Positions 10,305 to 19,405 of a stretch of DNA of 64,000 nt are shown here, piece by piece. The number at the start of each line of letters is the position of its first letter. The first letter of the stretch is position 1. The position numbers and the translations under genes are program-made. Under the pieces are notes generated by a model that ran no database searches, was not told the origin of the DNA, and saw nothing but the letters and a program-made list of their open reading frames with translations. Source of the DNA: Terriglobia bacterium (GTDB taxonomy: Bacteria; Acidobacteriota; Terriglobia; Terriglobales; Acidobacteriaceae); assembly GCA_021324365.1 (NCBI GenBank), contig JAJPJE010000048.1, forward strand, positions 1 through 64,000. Reading direction: 5' to 3'.

Positions 10305-11531
10305 TCAGCGAGTTGCCGGCTGCAGCGACTCCACATCTCTTTCGCTAGACGTCAACGTGATCTTGGGATCCAAATAGATCGACCCGCTCGACTTGCCATT
10401 GCCGGTCATCACAACCTGCTTGAGATTCGTATTCGAATAGAGGAACTGTTGATCAAATGTATCTGTCACTGCGAATCCTAACCGGAAAATTCCTCCCTGC
10501 AGGTTTAGGTTGAGATCAAAGTCAACTTCCACACGCTCACCGGGAGCGAGATTCAGCATTCCGGTGTCGTGCTGCCCGCTCGTCGAAAGAAACAGTCGCT
10601 CCCCTTCCTGGCTATGAACGTAAAACGCCACGTGTGCATCTTTGATTTCAGCAGTTGCCTCGATCACCACCGAAAAACGTGCGCGTTCACCTGGTTCAAA
10701 TACCTCGCGCCCGTTTCCACCACTGTCTTTCAATACCGAGGAAACCACTCGCACGGCTTTTCCCTCGCCATCTTCCTCATAAAATGAGTAATACTTCCCG
10801 ATCGCGGTCCGAACATCGCCCTGGTAAACCGGCTCGCCGTATTTCAAAAGCAGAGCGGATTTGCAGAGACTGCTCACAGCTGCCAGGTTGTGGGAAACAA
10901 AGATCAGGGTTGTGCCATCCTCGGTGAACTGTTTCATCCTGGTGTAGCACTTTTCCTGGAAGTGATAGTCTCCCACACTCAGCACTTCGTCCACGATCAG
11001 CACTTCAGGCTCGATGTGTGCCGCGATCGCAAATCCAAGACGGGCGTTCATCCCTGACGAATATCGTTTAACCGGTGTATCCAGAAAATCTGAGAGACCG
11101 GAAAAATCCACGATGGCGTCGAACTTGCGATCGATTTCCGCTTTCTTCATACCGAGAATCGTGCCATTCAAGTACACGTTTTCGCGACCTGATAGATCAG
11201 GATGAAATCCGGCACCCAGTTCAATCAGACATCCGGAGCGTCCATTCACCCGCACCACGCCCTTTTCCGGTCGCAGGATGCCGCTTAGCAGCTTCAGAAT
11301 CGTGCTCTTCCCGGAACCGTTCGGGCCGATGATTCCAATCGAGTCGCCTCGGCGCAAATCAAAGGTGACATCATTTAAAGCCCAGAATTCCTGGGGCTTC
11401 AGCGAAGCCAGACCTTCACGCGAGAACAGCCTGCGCGTGGCGGCTGGAATCAGATCGCGCAAAGAATCGTAGCGCTCTCCTCTGCGGAATTTCTTCCATA
11501 CGTGCTCGAATTCGACTGCGTATTCGCTCAT
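10305..11531 (-). CDS. wzt: ABC glycan exporter ATPase, Wzt type
   Basis: 408 residues. ABC ATPase domain: Walker A GPNGSGKST (residues 69-77), signature YSSGM (157-161), Walker B VLIVDE (177-182) and H-loop His214. The C-terminal ~150 residues form an extra beta-rich domain (VVSSVLKDSGGNGREVFEPGERARFSV...), which matches the Wzt C-terminal domain that recognises the non-reducing end modification of O-antigen-type chains. It pairs with the permease gene immediately upstream (3 nt gap). Together they would move an undecaprenyl-linked polysaccharide across the inner membrane in the ABC-dependent pathway. Confidence 0.93.
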   Translation of the reverse strand: MSEYAVEFEHVWKKFRRGERYDSLRDLIPAATRRLFSREGLASLKPQEFWALNDVTFDLRRGDSIGIIGPNGSGKSTILKLLSGILRPEKGVVRVNGRSGCLIELGAGFHPDLSGRENVYLNGTILGMKKAEIDRKFDAIVDFSGLSDFLDTPVKRYSSGMNARLGFAIAAHIEPEVLIVDEVLSVGDYHFQEKCYTRMKQFTEDGTTLIFVSHNLAAVSSLCKSALLLKYGEPVYQGDVRTAIGKYYSFYEEDGEGKAVRVVSSVLKDSGGNGREVFEPGERARFSVVIEATAEIKDAHVAFYVHSQEGERLFLSTSGQHDTGMLNLAPGERVEVDFDLNLNLQGGIFRLGFAVTDTFDQQFLYSNTNLKQVVMTGNGKSSGSIYLDPKITLTSSERDVESLQPATR

Positions 11532-11534
11532 CTG

Positions 11535-12317
11535 TCAGATCTCTTGTGCAAACAGTGGCTCTGCCTTCTTAAAAGTGCTCCATGCGATCAGCAAAAGGCC
11601 GAACGCCCACACCGCAGCGTAGCTCAACCAGAAAGCACTCGGCGGGCGATGCAAAACCACGACATTCTCGATCGATTCCATCAGTGCACCCATCGGGTTG
11701 ATCAGCAACAAAGGGGCCCACTTCCCGAAACTGCGCGCGCTGAACAAGACGGGAGTGAAAAGAATTCCGTAAGTGAACAGGACATCTACGATGTACTTCA
11801 CATCACGAAAAAAAAGATTGGCGCATGCGAGCATGACCGTGAAGCCGATCGTAAGCACCAACAGGATAAGAATAATCATCGGTACCCAGACGAGCTGTAC
11901 TGAAAGTCCTGCTCTTCCAATGAGCATGAGTGCAGTAAGGAAGGAGCCCGCGATAAGAAAATCGAAGAAGTTTGCGAAAACGCTCGAAAGCGGTAAAACC
12001 TCGCGCGGAAAGTAGATCTTGGTCACAAGATTCATGTTGGAGACAAGCGAATTCGACCCAAACTTCACAGCCCCAGCAAAGAAAGACCACATTACGGCCT
12101 TGACTGAGACCGAAATCAGGTCCGAGAGGCCCAGATGAGTATGGCTTGCAATGGCATAAGCCTCCTTCATAAGCATGCCGGCACCGACAATTAATACCGG
12201 CATCAGCAACGCCCATAAGAATCCCATGATGGATTGCTTGTACCGAATACGGATTTCCTTCCGTGTCAGCATGTACAGCAAATCGCGTTGGTTTAACAGC
12301 AGGTTAATACTCTTCAT
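11535..12317 (-). CDS. wzm: ABC glycan exporter permease, Wzm type
   Basis: 260 residues of ABC-2 type: N-terminal LLYMLTRKEIRIRYKQSIMGFLWALLMPVL, typical of polysaccharide export permeases, and about six membrane segments. The mid-protein segment YFPREVLPLSSVFANFFDFLIAG is a family hallmark. First gene of the 12317-to-6884 operon; a 414 bp gap separates it from the next gene upstream, so its own promoter is expected there. It forms the transmembrane channel with the Wzt-type ATPase. Confidence 0.93.
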   Translation of the reverse strand: MKSINLLLNQRDLLYMLTRKEIRIRYKQSIMGFLWALLMPVLIVGAGMLMKEAYAIASHTHLGLSDLISVSVKAVMWSFFAGAVKFGSNSLVSNMNLVTKIYFPREVLPLSSVFANFFDFLIAGSFLTALMLIGRAGLSVQLVWVPMIILILLVLTIGFTVMLACANLFFRDVKYIVDVLFTYGILFTPVLFSARSFGKWAPLLLINPMGALMESIENVVVLHRPPSAFWLSYAAVWAFGLLLIAWSTFKKAEPLFAQEI

Positions 12318-12731
12318 CTTTCATCCATTCACAACCTTCGCGCCAATGACCCCTAAACGTCTGAGGCCGCCACCCTTGTCCCTGACCTGCTTCCGGCGCG
12401 ACAATTCGGAATTCTATTCCTCTGATGTTGCGTTCTCTTGTCGACACGACGCCACTATTAACACTTTAGTAATTAAATAACCCATGGAGCGAAAGCGCCA
12501 GTTGCCCTATGAATACAGCACGCCGGCTGCCAAGTGCCCGAAGAAAGTCGACTGCCCGGAGAATGATCTTCGATTTCCCTTGCCGAACCGGACAGTCCTA
12601 TATACCTGTAAAACAGGCACTTATGCTTATCGTTACTCGAGACGATGAAAGCTCCCTGGTCAAGAAGTACGTCCTAGTGCCGAAACCGCAAAACTTTGCA
12701 GCTTTTAGGAAAGCTGTTTACCAAATTGCTG
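12318..12731. other. Intergenic region with degraded coding sequence and regulatory signals
   Basis: 414 bp between two minus-strand genes. It holds a possible receiver-domain remnant on the plus strand (see 12629-12739), a sigma-54-like element on the minus strand (12517-12533), and a 7-bp perfect hairpin at 12699-12716 (CAGCTTT-TAGG-AAAGCTG) just after the stop of the glycosyltransferase ending at 12732. The hairpin is not followed by a good T-run on the minus strand, so termination there is uncertain. Confidence 0.5.
12517..12533 (-). promoter_or_regulatory. Candidate sigma-54 promoter upstream of wzm
   Basis: The minus strand reads TTGGCAGCCGGCGTGCT: TGGCA at -24 and TGC at -12 with correct 12-nt spacing, but G replaces the first T of TTGC. 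The predicted start near 12506 leaves a ~190 nt leader to the wzm ATG, which is long. Moderate to weak candidate. Confidence 0.3.
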
Positions 12732-12739
12732 TCAGCGGC
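12629..12739 (+). pseudogene. Possible decayed response-regulator receiver fragment
   Basis: The plus-strand frame at 12629-12739 encodes IVTRDDESSLVKKY followed by VLVPKPQNFAAF and RKAVYQIAVSG. This resembles the end of Rcp1-like receiver domains (T-S-x..E..L..SY, V.KP..F..F..AVRQ), but about seven residues between the SY and KP elements are missing, and no DD or phosphoacceptor Asp part exists upstream. The fragment runs into the 3' end of the opposite-strand glycosyltransferase. It may be a remnant left by rearrangement; chance resemblance cannot be excluded. Confidence 0.3.
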
Positions 12740-13592
12740 CAAGTACGCGCCGGCGCATCTCGAGCAAGAGTATCTTGAAAGCCCGGTCATAGAATGGCGA
12801 AGGCCACTCCCGGAAGCCGCGAACTGCAAGCCGCAAGGTGTTATTGAAATCCCCCTTTTCGCGATACTTGACTGCAACCATTGAGTATCGGACCGAACGC
12901 ATGCGGCGCGCTGCGAGGACACGAGCTAATCCGCGCAGATGAGAGGTTCCCGCCGCGACGATGGCCTCCATGCTACGCAGATGAATGTCGGGATTGGAAC
13001 TCATGCTGTTCCCCAACACACGATATCTGAGCAGGCGCTCCGGAACACCGACGAACTTGCAGATGTTCGATAACCTCAGCCACATCTCCCAGTCTTCGCC
13101 GGCGGGCATACTCCTGTTGAATCCGCCTACCCGGAGAAAAGCATCCCGCTTCGCGAGCACGGAGGACGGATCGATGAAATTGTGATGCCGCAGCGTCTTT
13201 ATGGCGTCGTTGCCGAAGAAACACTCAGGGTGTTCGGTGTGACCATCTGGGAAAAATCGTGTGGCGGCACAATAGCAAAACTCCTCGTCACGAATCGCAG
13301 AAACCTGGCGCTCGAGTTTCGTTGGCAGCCAAACATCGTCGGCATCGAGCAGTGCAATCCAATCACCGGTCGCGACCTCAATGCCCTTATTCCGCGCAGC
13401 CGACAGACCAGCGTTGTCTTGAAAAACGTACCGCACGGGAAACTGCGAAACCACTTCTTTGGTGTCATCTTTCGACCCGTCGTCCACCACAATAACTTCC
13501 CATGGTTTGAATGTCTGAGCGAGAGCGGAACTTATGCTTTCAGGAAGCCACTGCGCATGGTTGTAGGTAGGAATGACAACCGATATCTTCAT
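12732..13592 (-). CDS. Family 2 glycosyltransferase
   Basis: 286 residues. Starts MKISVVIPTYNHAQWL; nucleotide-sugar motifs VIVVDDGSKDDT and ALLDADDVW, and MPAGEDWEMWLRLS (ED acceptor-site motif). The C-terminus is basic and ends EMRRRVLGR. It lies 25 bp after the O-antigen-ligase-like gene and is the last gene of the operon that starts with the amidotransferase at 18052. It probably adds one residue of the repeat unit; donor unknown. Confidence 0.9.
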   Translation of the reverse strand: MKISVVIPTYNHAQWLPESISSALAQTFKPWEVIVVDDGSKDDTKEVVSQFPVRYVFQDNAGLSAARNKGIEVATGDWIALLDADDVWLPTKLERQVSAIRDEEFCYCAATRFFPDGHTEHPECFFGNDAIKTLRHHNFIDPSSVLAKRDAFLRVGGFNRSMPAGEDWEMWLRLSNICKFVGVPERLLRYRVLGNSMSSNPDIHLRSMEAIVAAGTSHLRGLARVLAARRMRSVRYSMVAVKYREKGDFNNTLRLAVRGFREWPSPFYDRAFKILLLEMRRRVLGR

Positions 13593-13617
13593 ATTGTTTC
13601 GCGATCAGAGTTGCACT

Positions 13618-14973
13618 TTAGGTTGAAAGAGGACTCCCGACAAGTTCACTGCTTTTGGTAATTACACTGCTCGGTTTCGCAGGTTCAACGGCCTCGCTCA
13701 GATTCTCTGCAAAGCCCCGTATCATCACAGCCATAGTCACGAATACATATACGATTTCGCGATGGGCTAAACCCGTCGTAAAACCTTGCACTGTAACGGC
13801 GAGGACACAGCAAAATACTCCTAACGATGCTGCCTGGAGCAACGCCGCTGTTTGGCCATGACTTGCCAGGGAGACTTTTCTGGCGCGCACGGAGGCGTAA
13901 AGTCCGGTCAAGAGAATAGCAACATAAAGGAGCAGCGCCGGTATTCCGATCTCGCAACTCACCTGAAGGTATGCGTTGTGCGGAGTATTCGGCGCATACA
14001 GAACGAAATTGTCCGGCCCGATGCCAAAGACAGGGTGTTGTGGAATTAAGTCTAATGCGATATTCCAGAGCTGCAGCCGATCCATGGCTGATGCATCTTC
14101 TTGGTAAGTGCTCACTGTGCTAAGTCGGCTCCAATAGCTTTCAGGTGCAACCACGGCCGCTACCGAAAGCAACAATACCAGCGCAACAGCGGCCTTTAAC
14201 TTCTGCTTGCTCAACACCCAAAGGACTAACATGCCGAGACCTAGCGCGATAGATGCTCCGCGAGAATTCGCCTTAAAGAAGACGTAGCCCGCACCCGACG
14301 TCACCAACAACAAAAGGATTCGCTGCCAGGTCTTTTTGTAAAAAGACATCATGGTGATGCTCAGAAAAATCGTCAGCACCATGAACAAAGCCAGGTAGTT
14401 CGAGTTGCCAAAAACGGTACCACCCTTCGCTATCGCCGCACGCTCATATTCCTGACCGGCGATGTGCTCCACGATACTGCTCGGATTTCTGAGAGCACGG
14501 ATGGCAACATAAGCACCTGAAAACAGCATGGCGTTTAAATATCCGCGTAGTTGCTTCGGTGTCTTCACCAACATTAGCGACATTACGCAAAAGCACATTA
14601 ATGTGGAGAAATCATCGAGTCGATTCTTAGACAGTTCGGTCCAGTGAAGAATGCCTGAGACTAGCATCAAGGCATAGAACAAAAGTATGATTCGCAGCTT
14701 CTTCAGCGCGGCAAAAAAATCAGGCATCGATCCTGCCAGGCGAAACAGCAGCCCGACCGAAACGGCCAGGGTGAACACCATCGGAATATGCAGAGGCTCA
14801 ACGTTGGGTCGATCGTCCTGCGGTCTGCCGAAGTTCAGGAAGAGCAACATGAGGACGCCAAGATATGGTGAGATTGTCGCGGCAATCGCACCTCCAATTT
14901 CGCCAATTAAGACAACTATGATTCGAAATGGCATCCCGAATACCTTGAATCTCTTGCCGTTTACACTTTCCAT
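13618..14973 (-). CDS. O-antigen ligase/polymerase-like membrane protein (exosortase-system type)
   Basis: 451 residues, about 10-12 membrane segments. The N-terminal FLNFGRPQDDRPN segment resembles the motif of the O-glycosylation-ligase family associated with exosortase A. A large loop carries the WaaL/Wzy landmark FGIGPDNFVLYAPNTPHNAYLQVSCEIGIPAL, where the His in PHNAYL is the conserved residue. Function could be polymerisation of repeat units or transfer of glycan to protein or lipid; family knowledge does not separate these. It overlaps the GT4 gene upstream by 13 bp, implying coupling. Confidence 0.85.
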   Translation of the reverse strand: MESVNGKRFKVFGMPFRIIVVLIGEIGGAIAATISPYLGVLMLLFLNFGRPQDDRPNVEPLHIPMVFTLAVSVGLLFRLAGSMPDFFAALKKLRIILLFYALMLVSGILHWTELSKNRLDDFSTLMCFCVMSLMLVKTPKQLRGYLNAMLFSGAYVAIRALRNPSSIVEHIAGQEYERAAIAKGGTVFGNSNYLALFMVLTIFLSITMMSFYKKTWQRILLLLVTSGAGYVFFKANSRGASIALGLGMLVLWVLSKQKLKAAVALVLLLSVAAVVAPESYWSRLSTVSTYQEDASAMDRLQLWNIALDLIPQHPVFGIGPDNFVLYAPNTPHNAYLQVSCEIGIPALLLYVAILLTGLYASVRARKVSLASHGQTAALLQAASLGVFCCVLAVTVQGFTTGLAHREIVYVFVTMAVMIRGFAENLSEAVEPAKPSSVITKSSELVGSPLST

Positions 14974-16175
14974 CCCAGGCTACTGTTTACCGTGCTCAAG
15001 GTGTGCCTTGAGTAAAGTAAGTCGTAGCTGGAAACCATTTGGCCTATGCTGAATTGCGAGACCGCCCTGGCACGTGCCGCTGAACCGAGCCTTTTCCGCA
15101 TTTCTGGCTGCCGATACATCTCCGCCATTTTGGCCGCGAGGCTCTCGGCTTCACAGTAGTTGAGTACTACGCCTTCCTTTTCGGGTTCGAAGACTTCCCG
15201 GTGGGAGGGAAGATCTGCACAAATGATCGGAAGCCCCGTTGACATGGCTTCAAGAACGACATTCGACATTCCCTCTGATTTCGACGGCAGCACAAAAAGA
15301 TCAAGGCAGGCCATGAAGACCTCCGATTGACTTCGGTAACCTAGGAAATGAGTTCGATCAGCGATTCCAAGTTCTTCCGCGATCCGAAGCAACTGTGGTC
15401 TTTCCGGACCATCGCCTAATAGAGCGATATGGATGTCAGGAATCGCCTTGGCTAGAACCCCTAATGCGCCCACGAATACGCGGAAATTTTTCAGCTCGTC
15501 TAATCTTCCCACTCCGCCGGCAAGAAAGACATTGCTTGGCAATCCGAACTCTTTTCGGCACCGTTCTCTGTCGGCACGGGGATGGAACCGGTCACTATCA
15601 ACTCCGTTAGGAATACATTGCACTTTTTCCCTTCGAATGCCGTACTGTATCCATTCCTCAGCGAGCGCCTGGCTGACGGTGACAATCCGTTCTACAAGTT
15701 GTCCCAATACGACCTTCAATACACGCTTTGGCCTACTATCGCCCTCCACCTCACCGATGTTCTTGCCGTGTTCTCCGTGGACGATGGGAATTCCAGTCAA
15801 CTTCGCCGCAATGACTGCATACAAGAATGTTCCCCAATTATGTGAATGCACCAGATCGACGCGGTTCTGCCGGAAAATACGGGCGAGCCGCACTACCAGG
15901 CTCCAATCAATGCCTCGGCCATTCTTGGGCACGGCTAAAAAGTTCGTGTTCGCTCGGCGGATCCGATTGGAAAACGTCTCCTCGGTATCAAGAGCACAGA
16001 TCGAAACCCGGTAGCGCTCGGCGGGCAGGCGGTTACACACATTGACAATGCCGTTCTCCATACCGCCTTCTGCACGTCCACGGCGAACAACGTGCATCAA
16101 ATGAATAGGCGGGCGGCACTGGATGTTTTCGGCTATCGCTCCGGCTTTGAAATCGTTTATCAGCTTTTCAACCAT
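14961..16175 (-). CDS. Family 4 glycosyltransferase
   Basis: 404 residues with a GT-B fold. An N-terminal acceptor domain (HLMHVVRRGRAEGGMENGIVNV, LVHSHNWGTFLYAV) precedes the C-terminal donor domain with FLAGGVGRLDELKNF and LFVLPSKSEGMSNVVLEAMSTGLP, the E-x7-E nucleotide-binding motif. It resembles the GT4 enzymes of exosortase-associated clusters. The start lies 2 nt after the stop of the amidotransferase gene, so translation is likely coupled. Confidence 0.9.
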   Translation of the reverse strand: MVEKLINDFKAGAIAENIQCRPPIHLMHVVRRGRAEGGMENGIVNVCNRLPAERYRVSICALDTEETFSNRIRRANTNFLAVPKNGRGIDWSLVVRLARIFRQNRVDLVHSHNWGTFLYAVIAAKLTGIPIVHGEHGKNIGEVEGDSRPKRVLKVVLGQLVERIVTVSQALAEEWIQYGIRREKVQCIPNGVDSDRFHPRADRERCRKEFGLPSNVFLAGGVGRLDELKNFRVFVGALGVLAKAIPDIHIALLGDGPERPQLLRIAEELGIADRTHFLGYRSQSEVFMACLDLFVLPSKSEGMSNVVLEAMSTGLPIICADLPSHREVFEPEKEGVVLNYCEAESLAAKMAEMYRQPEMRKRLGSAARARAVSQFSIGQMVSSYDLLYSRHTLSTVNSSLGWKV

Positions 16176-16177
16176 AG

Positions 16178-18052
16178 CTATCGAGAGAATTCTCTATGCC
16201 AGAGAAGAAAGCAGAGGACAGACCACAGCTTGCGATCCAAGCCGCCTGCTACGCCCTTTACATGACGATCAAGAAGGCTCTGACAATAGTCGAGCCGGAT
16301 AATATGGCCAGCATCGCTGCAGGAAATAGTCTCACGAGCAAAATCTTTTAGATCTTCGCGAAACCACTTCGAGATGGGCAAAACAAATCCCTGCTTCCGG
16401 CGATTCAGAATATCCGCAGGTAAGATACGGCGCGCTGCTCTTTTAAGGATTCTCTTGCCTTCTCTACTGGTCCATTTCCATTCTCTGGGAAGGCTGGCTG
16501 CGAACTCGGCAATTCGGAAGTCAAGCAGTGGTGCACGCATCTCAATCGAGTTCGCCATCGACATCCGATCAACTTTTACCAGGATATCGCCGGGAAGGTA
16601 GGTCTCGTAGTCGACGTGATTGAGTATGGCACTGTCCTCGCCGGTGGCTCGGAAGTAAGCAAACGAATCTCTAATTTGAAAGCCGCGTTCGCGCGGTGAA
16701 ATGTAGCGAGCGAAGTCTTGTGTATACAACTCCTCAAGCTCAGCTTCTGTAAATATACTGCGTGAGTTGAACCATGCCGCTTCTACCGGAATCTCTGCTT
16801 CGGATACGAACCGTTTCAGCTTCCTACCAATATGGCCGCCACGGCCGTTCAGTTTTCTCGCCGTTCTCCGGATGACCGAGCGGAGCGGAGCAGGCACAGC
16901 ACGGTACTCTTTTGCATAGGCATGATACCGGTATGATTTGTAGCCGCCAAACACCTCATCTCCGCCATCGCCGCTCAGAGCCATCGTCACGTGCTGCCTG
17001 GCCATCTCGGATACCAAATACGTAGGAACCGCGGAGGCATCGGCAAATGGTTCGCCAAAATGAAGTATCAGTTTACGAATGAGTTCGATTGCGTTGTGAG
17101 GACGTGCCAGGATGTGGTGATGTTCTGTTCGGAATAACTTTGCAACCTGAGCCGCATATCGCGACTCATCCAGTTCTTTGTCCGAGAATCCAACTGTGAA
17201 TGTCTGAACGGGACGGTCCATCAGTTGGCTCATTAATCCGACCACAAGGCTGGAGTCAACTCCACCGCTCAAGAGCGCACCAAACGGAACATCGCTATAC
17301 AGCCGGATTCTCACTGAATCCTTTAGCAAGGACAGCAACTCCTCAGCAGCTTCCTCTTCCCTGCGCATTTCTGACGGCCTTGGTTGTAGCCTCCAATATG
17401 GGCCGATTCTGACCGTACCAGCTTTCCACAACAGAAAGTGCCCTGGGGGAAGTTGCTTCACCTTCTTGAATATGGTCCTAGGGGGGGGGGTGTAACCAAG
17501 TGCAAAGTAATTGTCTAGTGCGACTTCGTCGATTTCCCTGCTGATTTGCGGATGTTCCAACAGACTTGCCATTTCTGAGCTAAAGACAATGCGTCCGTCA
17601 GTCAGACAATAATAAAGGGGCTTTTTGCCTGCGCGGTCTCTAGCTAGCAACAGAATCTGTTCGCGGCGATCCCAAATTGCCAAGGCGAACATCCCGTTCA
17701 ACCTAGCCAATCCTTCCGGACCGTATTGCTCGTATGTATGAATTACAGTCTCAGTGTCCGAGTGCGTAGCAAAACGGTGGCCAGCTGTAACTAATTTATC
17801 CCGGAGATCGCGATAGTTGTAAATCTCTCCATTGAAAACAATCGCAATGTTGCCGTCCTCATTGAACATAGGCTGCTGCCCGCCTTTGAGGTCAATGATG
17901 GCAAGACGTCGCATTGCCAGCCCAGTCGATCGATGTATCCATTCACCGCCTTCATCCGGACCGCGGTGCCACAATCTGGCATTCATCCGTGAGAGCAGTG
18001 ATGGGTCGATTGCAACGTCTTGTCGGTCAACAATTCCGCAGATGCCACACAT
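16178..18052 (-). CDS. asnB: Asparagine-synthase-like amidotransferase (exosortase-associated type)
   Basis: 624 residues. Starts MCGICGIVD, giving Cys2 as the glutaminase nucleophile; the N-terminal Ntn domain has LWHRGPDEGG, LAMRRLAIIDL and FNGEIYNY. The synthetase domain carries the PP-loop LLSGGVDSSL and ALSGDGGDEVFGGY. AsnB-like proteins are common in exosortase A loci, where they are thought to amidate a sugar carboxyl group rather than aspartate; here that is inferred from neighbours. First gene of a four-gene operon, with a plausible ribosome site (GGATAAGAG). A run of ten C on the coding strand (17481-17490) encodes Pro-Pro-Pro in the GYTPPPRTIF motif and is a possible slippage site. 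Confidence 0.9.
   Translation of the reverse strand: MCGICGIVDRQDVAIDPSLLSRMNARLWHRGPDEGGEWIHRSTGLAMRRLAIIDLKGGQQPMFNEDGNIAIVFNGEIYNYRDLRDKLVTAGHRFATHSDTETVIHTYEQYGPEGLARLNGMFALAIWDRREQILLLARDRAGKKPLYYCLTDGRIVFSSEMASLLEHPQISREIDEVALDNYFALGYTPPPRTIFKKVKQLPPGHFLLWKAGTVRIGPYWRLQPRPSEMRREEEAAEELLSLLKDSVRIRLYSDVPFGALLSGGVDSSLVVGLMSQLMDRPVQTFTVGFSDKELDESRYAAQVAKLFRTEHHHILARPHNAIELIRKLILHFGEPFADASAVPTYLVSEMARQHVTMALSGDGGDEVFGGYKSYRYHAYAKEYRAVPAPLRSVIRRTARKLNGRGGHIGRKLKRFVSEAEIPVEAAWFNSRSIFTEAELEELYTQDFARYISPRERGFQIRDSFAYFRATGEDSAILNHVDYETYLPGDILVKVDRMSMANSIEMRAPLLDFRIAEFAASLPREWKWTSREGKRILKRAARRILPADILNRRKQGFVLPISKWFREDLKDFARETISCSDAGHIIRLDYCQSLLDRHVKGVAGGLDRKLWSVLCFLLWHREFSR
17481..17490 (-). repeat. 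Homopolymer tract C10 inside the amidotransferase gene
   Basis: Ten consecutive G on the plus strand (C on the coding strand) lie in frame and encode three prolines near residue 190. Loss or gain of one base would truncate the protein before the synthetase domain. Confidence 0.8.
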
Positions 18053-18076
18053 TCTCTTATCCGCCGTTTATATAAT

Positions 18077-18123
18077 TTGCGAGTGTCTGCACCATCACCT
18101 TATACTGCGAGTATTTCACTCGC
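18077..18123 (+). promoter_or_regulatory. Sigma-70-like promoter and GCGAGT repeats between divergent genes
   Basis: On the plus strand, TTGCGA (18077-18082), an 18-nt spacer and TATACT (18101-18106) form a plausible -35/-10 pair for the glycosyltransferase starting at 18191. A perfect inverted repeat, GCGAGT-ATTTC-ACTCGC (18107-18123), sits at the expected start site, and another direct GCGAGT copy overlaps the -35 (18079-18084). This arrangement could be an operator; no regulator is assigned. Confidence 0.4.
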
Positions 18124-18190
18124 GAGGATCGCGCTCTACTGCTTTTGCGAAAAGAACTACAGGTACGAACTTCCTTAGGCGTGCACTAGA

Positions 18191-19405
18191 ATGCGCATCC
18201 TAACTTTTACCAGCCTCTTTCCCGATCGGTCCCGACCGAATTTCGGCATTTTCGTTTATCAACGCATGGCTCATGTGGCACGACGCCCTAATACATCCGT
18301 AACGGTTGTTGCTCCCGTGCCGTACGTACCATCTTGGGTTCCCGGTAACAAAGCAAGGCAATATCGAGCCGTAGCTAGCAAGGAAATGTTTGGAGACTTG
18401 GTCATCTACCATCCCCGGTACCCACTCCTTCCAAAGGCCAGCATGCCGTTGCATGGCCTTTTAATGTTCCTGGGCGCATTTTCAATAGTGCGTAAGCTGA
18501 CCAGTGAACAGGATTTTGACTGTATTGACTCTCATTTCATCTATCCGGATGGGTTCGCAGCTGCCCTCTTTGGTAAAACGCTCCGAATCCCAACCGTTGC
18601 TTCCGCACGCGGCACCGACATCAACTTGTATCCTTCGATTAAACTCATCCGGCCACTATTGAAATGGACCCTTAAAAATACGGACGGACTGATCGGCGTT
18701 TGTAAGGCATTGAGCCAAGAAATGGTCGCTTGCGGTGCCAAGGCCGATCGAGTCAAGACGATAGGCAACGGAGTCGATATAAACCGCTTTCGTCCTGTTG
18801 AACAGAGAGCGGCACGGAAAGCTCTCGACATTCCGCAAACTGGTCCAGTAGTTCTGGCGGTCGGTTCTTTAGTCCCGGTCAAAGGCTATCCTCTCTTAAT
18901 AGCTGCTATCGCTGATCTGAAGAAACGTGGGCTTGCAGTCCACCTTTACGTTGCTGGCGACGGCCCATGCCGCTCGAAACTTGAAAACATCATCGGTTCT
19001 CTCGGCTTGCAGCACGACATAACACTCCTCGGAAACGTCCCCAACGACCAGTTGAACATCTGGTACAGCGCTGCCGACGTGAGCTGTCTCTGTAGTTCTC
19101 GGGAGGGCTGGGCCAATGTCCTCCTCGAGTCCATGGCTTGCGGCACACCAGTCGTTGCAACGCGAATCTGGGGCACACCAGAAGTTGTCGTTTCCGATGA
19201 GCTTGGCCTCTTGGTCGACCTGAACACGCACGCCATTGCAGATGGTCTACAAGCCGCTTTGAACCGCTCATGGAACCGTGACCGAATCTCCGGCTTTGCA
19301 CGCCAGAAGTCCTGGGACACAGTGGCGGAGGAGGTCGAGCAATGGTTACGTGACATCAGCAGTCGCTCGGAATACAAACGGACAACCATCACGCCTAGGA
19401 AATGA
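18191..19405 (+). CDS. Family 4 glycosyltransferase
   Basis: 404 residues, GT-B fold. N-terminus MRILTFTSLFPDRSRPNFGIFVYQRM is typical of exosortase-cluster GT4 enzymes; VASARGTDINLYP follows. Donor domain: VVLAVGSLVPVKGYPLLI, LYVAGDGPCRSKL and VSCLCSSREGWANVLLESMACGTPVV with the E-x7-E pair. It is the only plus-strand gene between 6.6 and 30.9 kb. Its last 11 bp overlap the end of the convergent glycosyltransferase at 19395. The acceptor and sugar are unknown. Confidence 0.92.
   Translation: MRILTFTSLFPDRSRPNFGIFVYQRMAHVARRPNTSVTVVAPVPYVPSWVPGNKARQYRAVASKEMFGDLVIYHPRYPLLPKASMPLHGLLMFLGAFSIVRKLTSEQDFDCIDSHFIYPDGFAAALFGKTLRIPTVASARGTDINLYPSIKLIRPLLKWTLKNTDGLIGVCKALSQEMVACGAKADRVKTIGNGVDINRFRPVEQRAARKALDIPQTGPVVLAVGSLVPVKGYPLLIAAIADLKKRGLAVHLYVAGDGPCRSKLENIIGSLGLQHDITLLGNVPNDQLNIWYSAADVSCLCSSREGWANVLLESMACGTPVVATRIWGTPEVVVSDELGLLVDLNTHAIADGLQAALNRSWNRDRISGFARQKSWDTVAEEVEQWLRDISSRSEYKRTTITPRK

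Noticed and set aside
12690-12706. 16-base identical string AAACTTTGCAGCTTTT also found near 39756
   Set aside because: About one such match between any two places is expected by chance in 64 kb, and the flanks do not align.
12661-12720. Possible c-di-GMP riboswitch because of GCAAA strings
   Set aside because: The conserved GEMM core strings and paired helices are not present.
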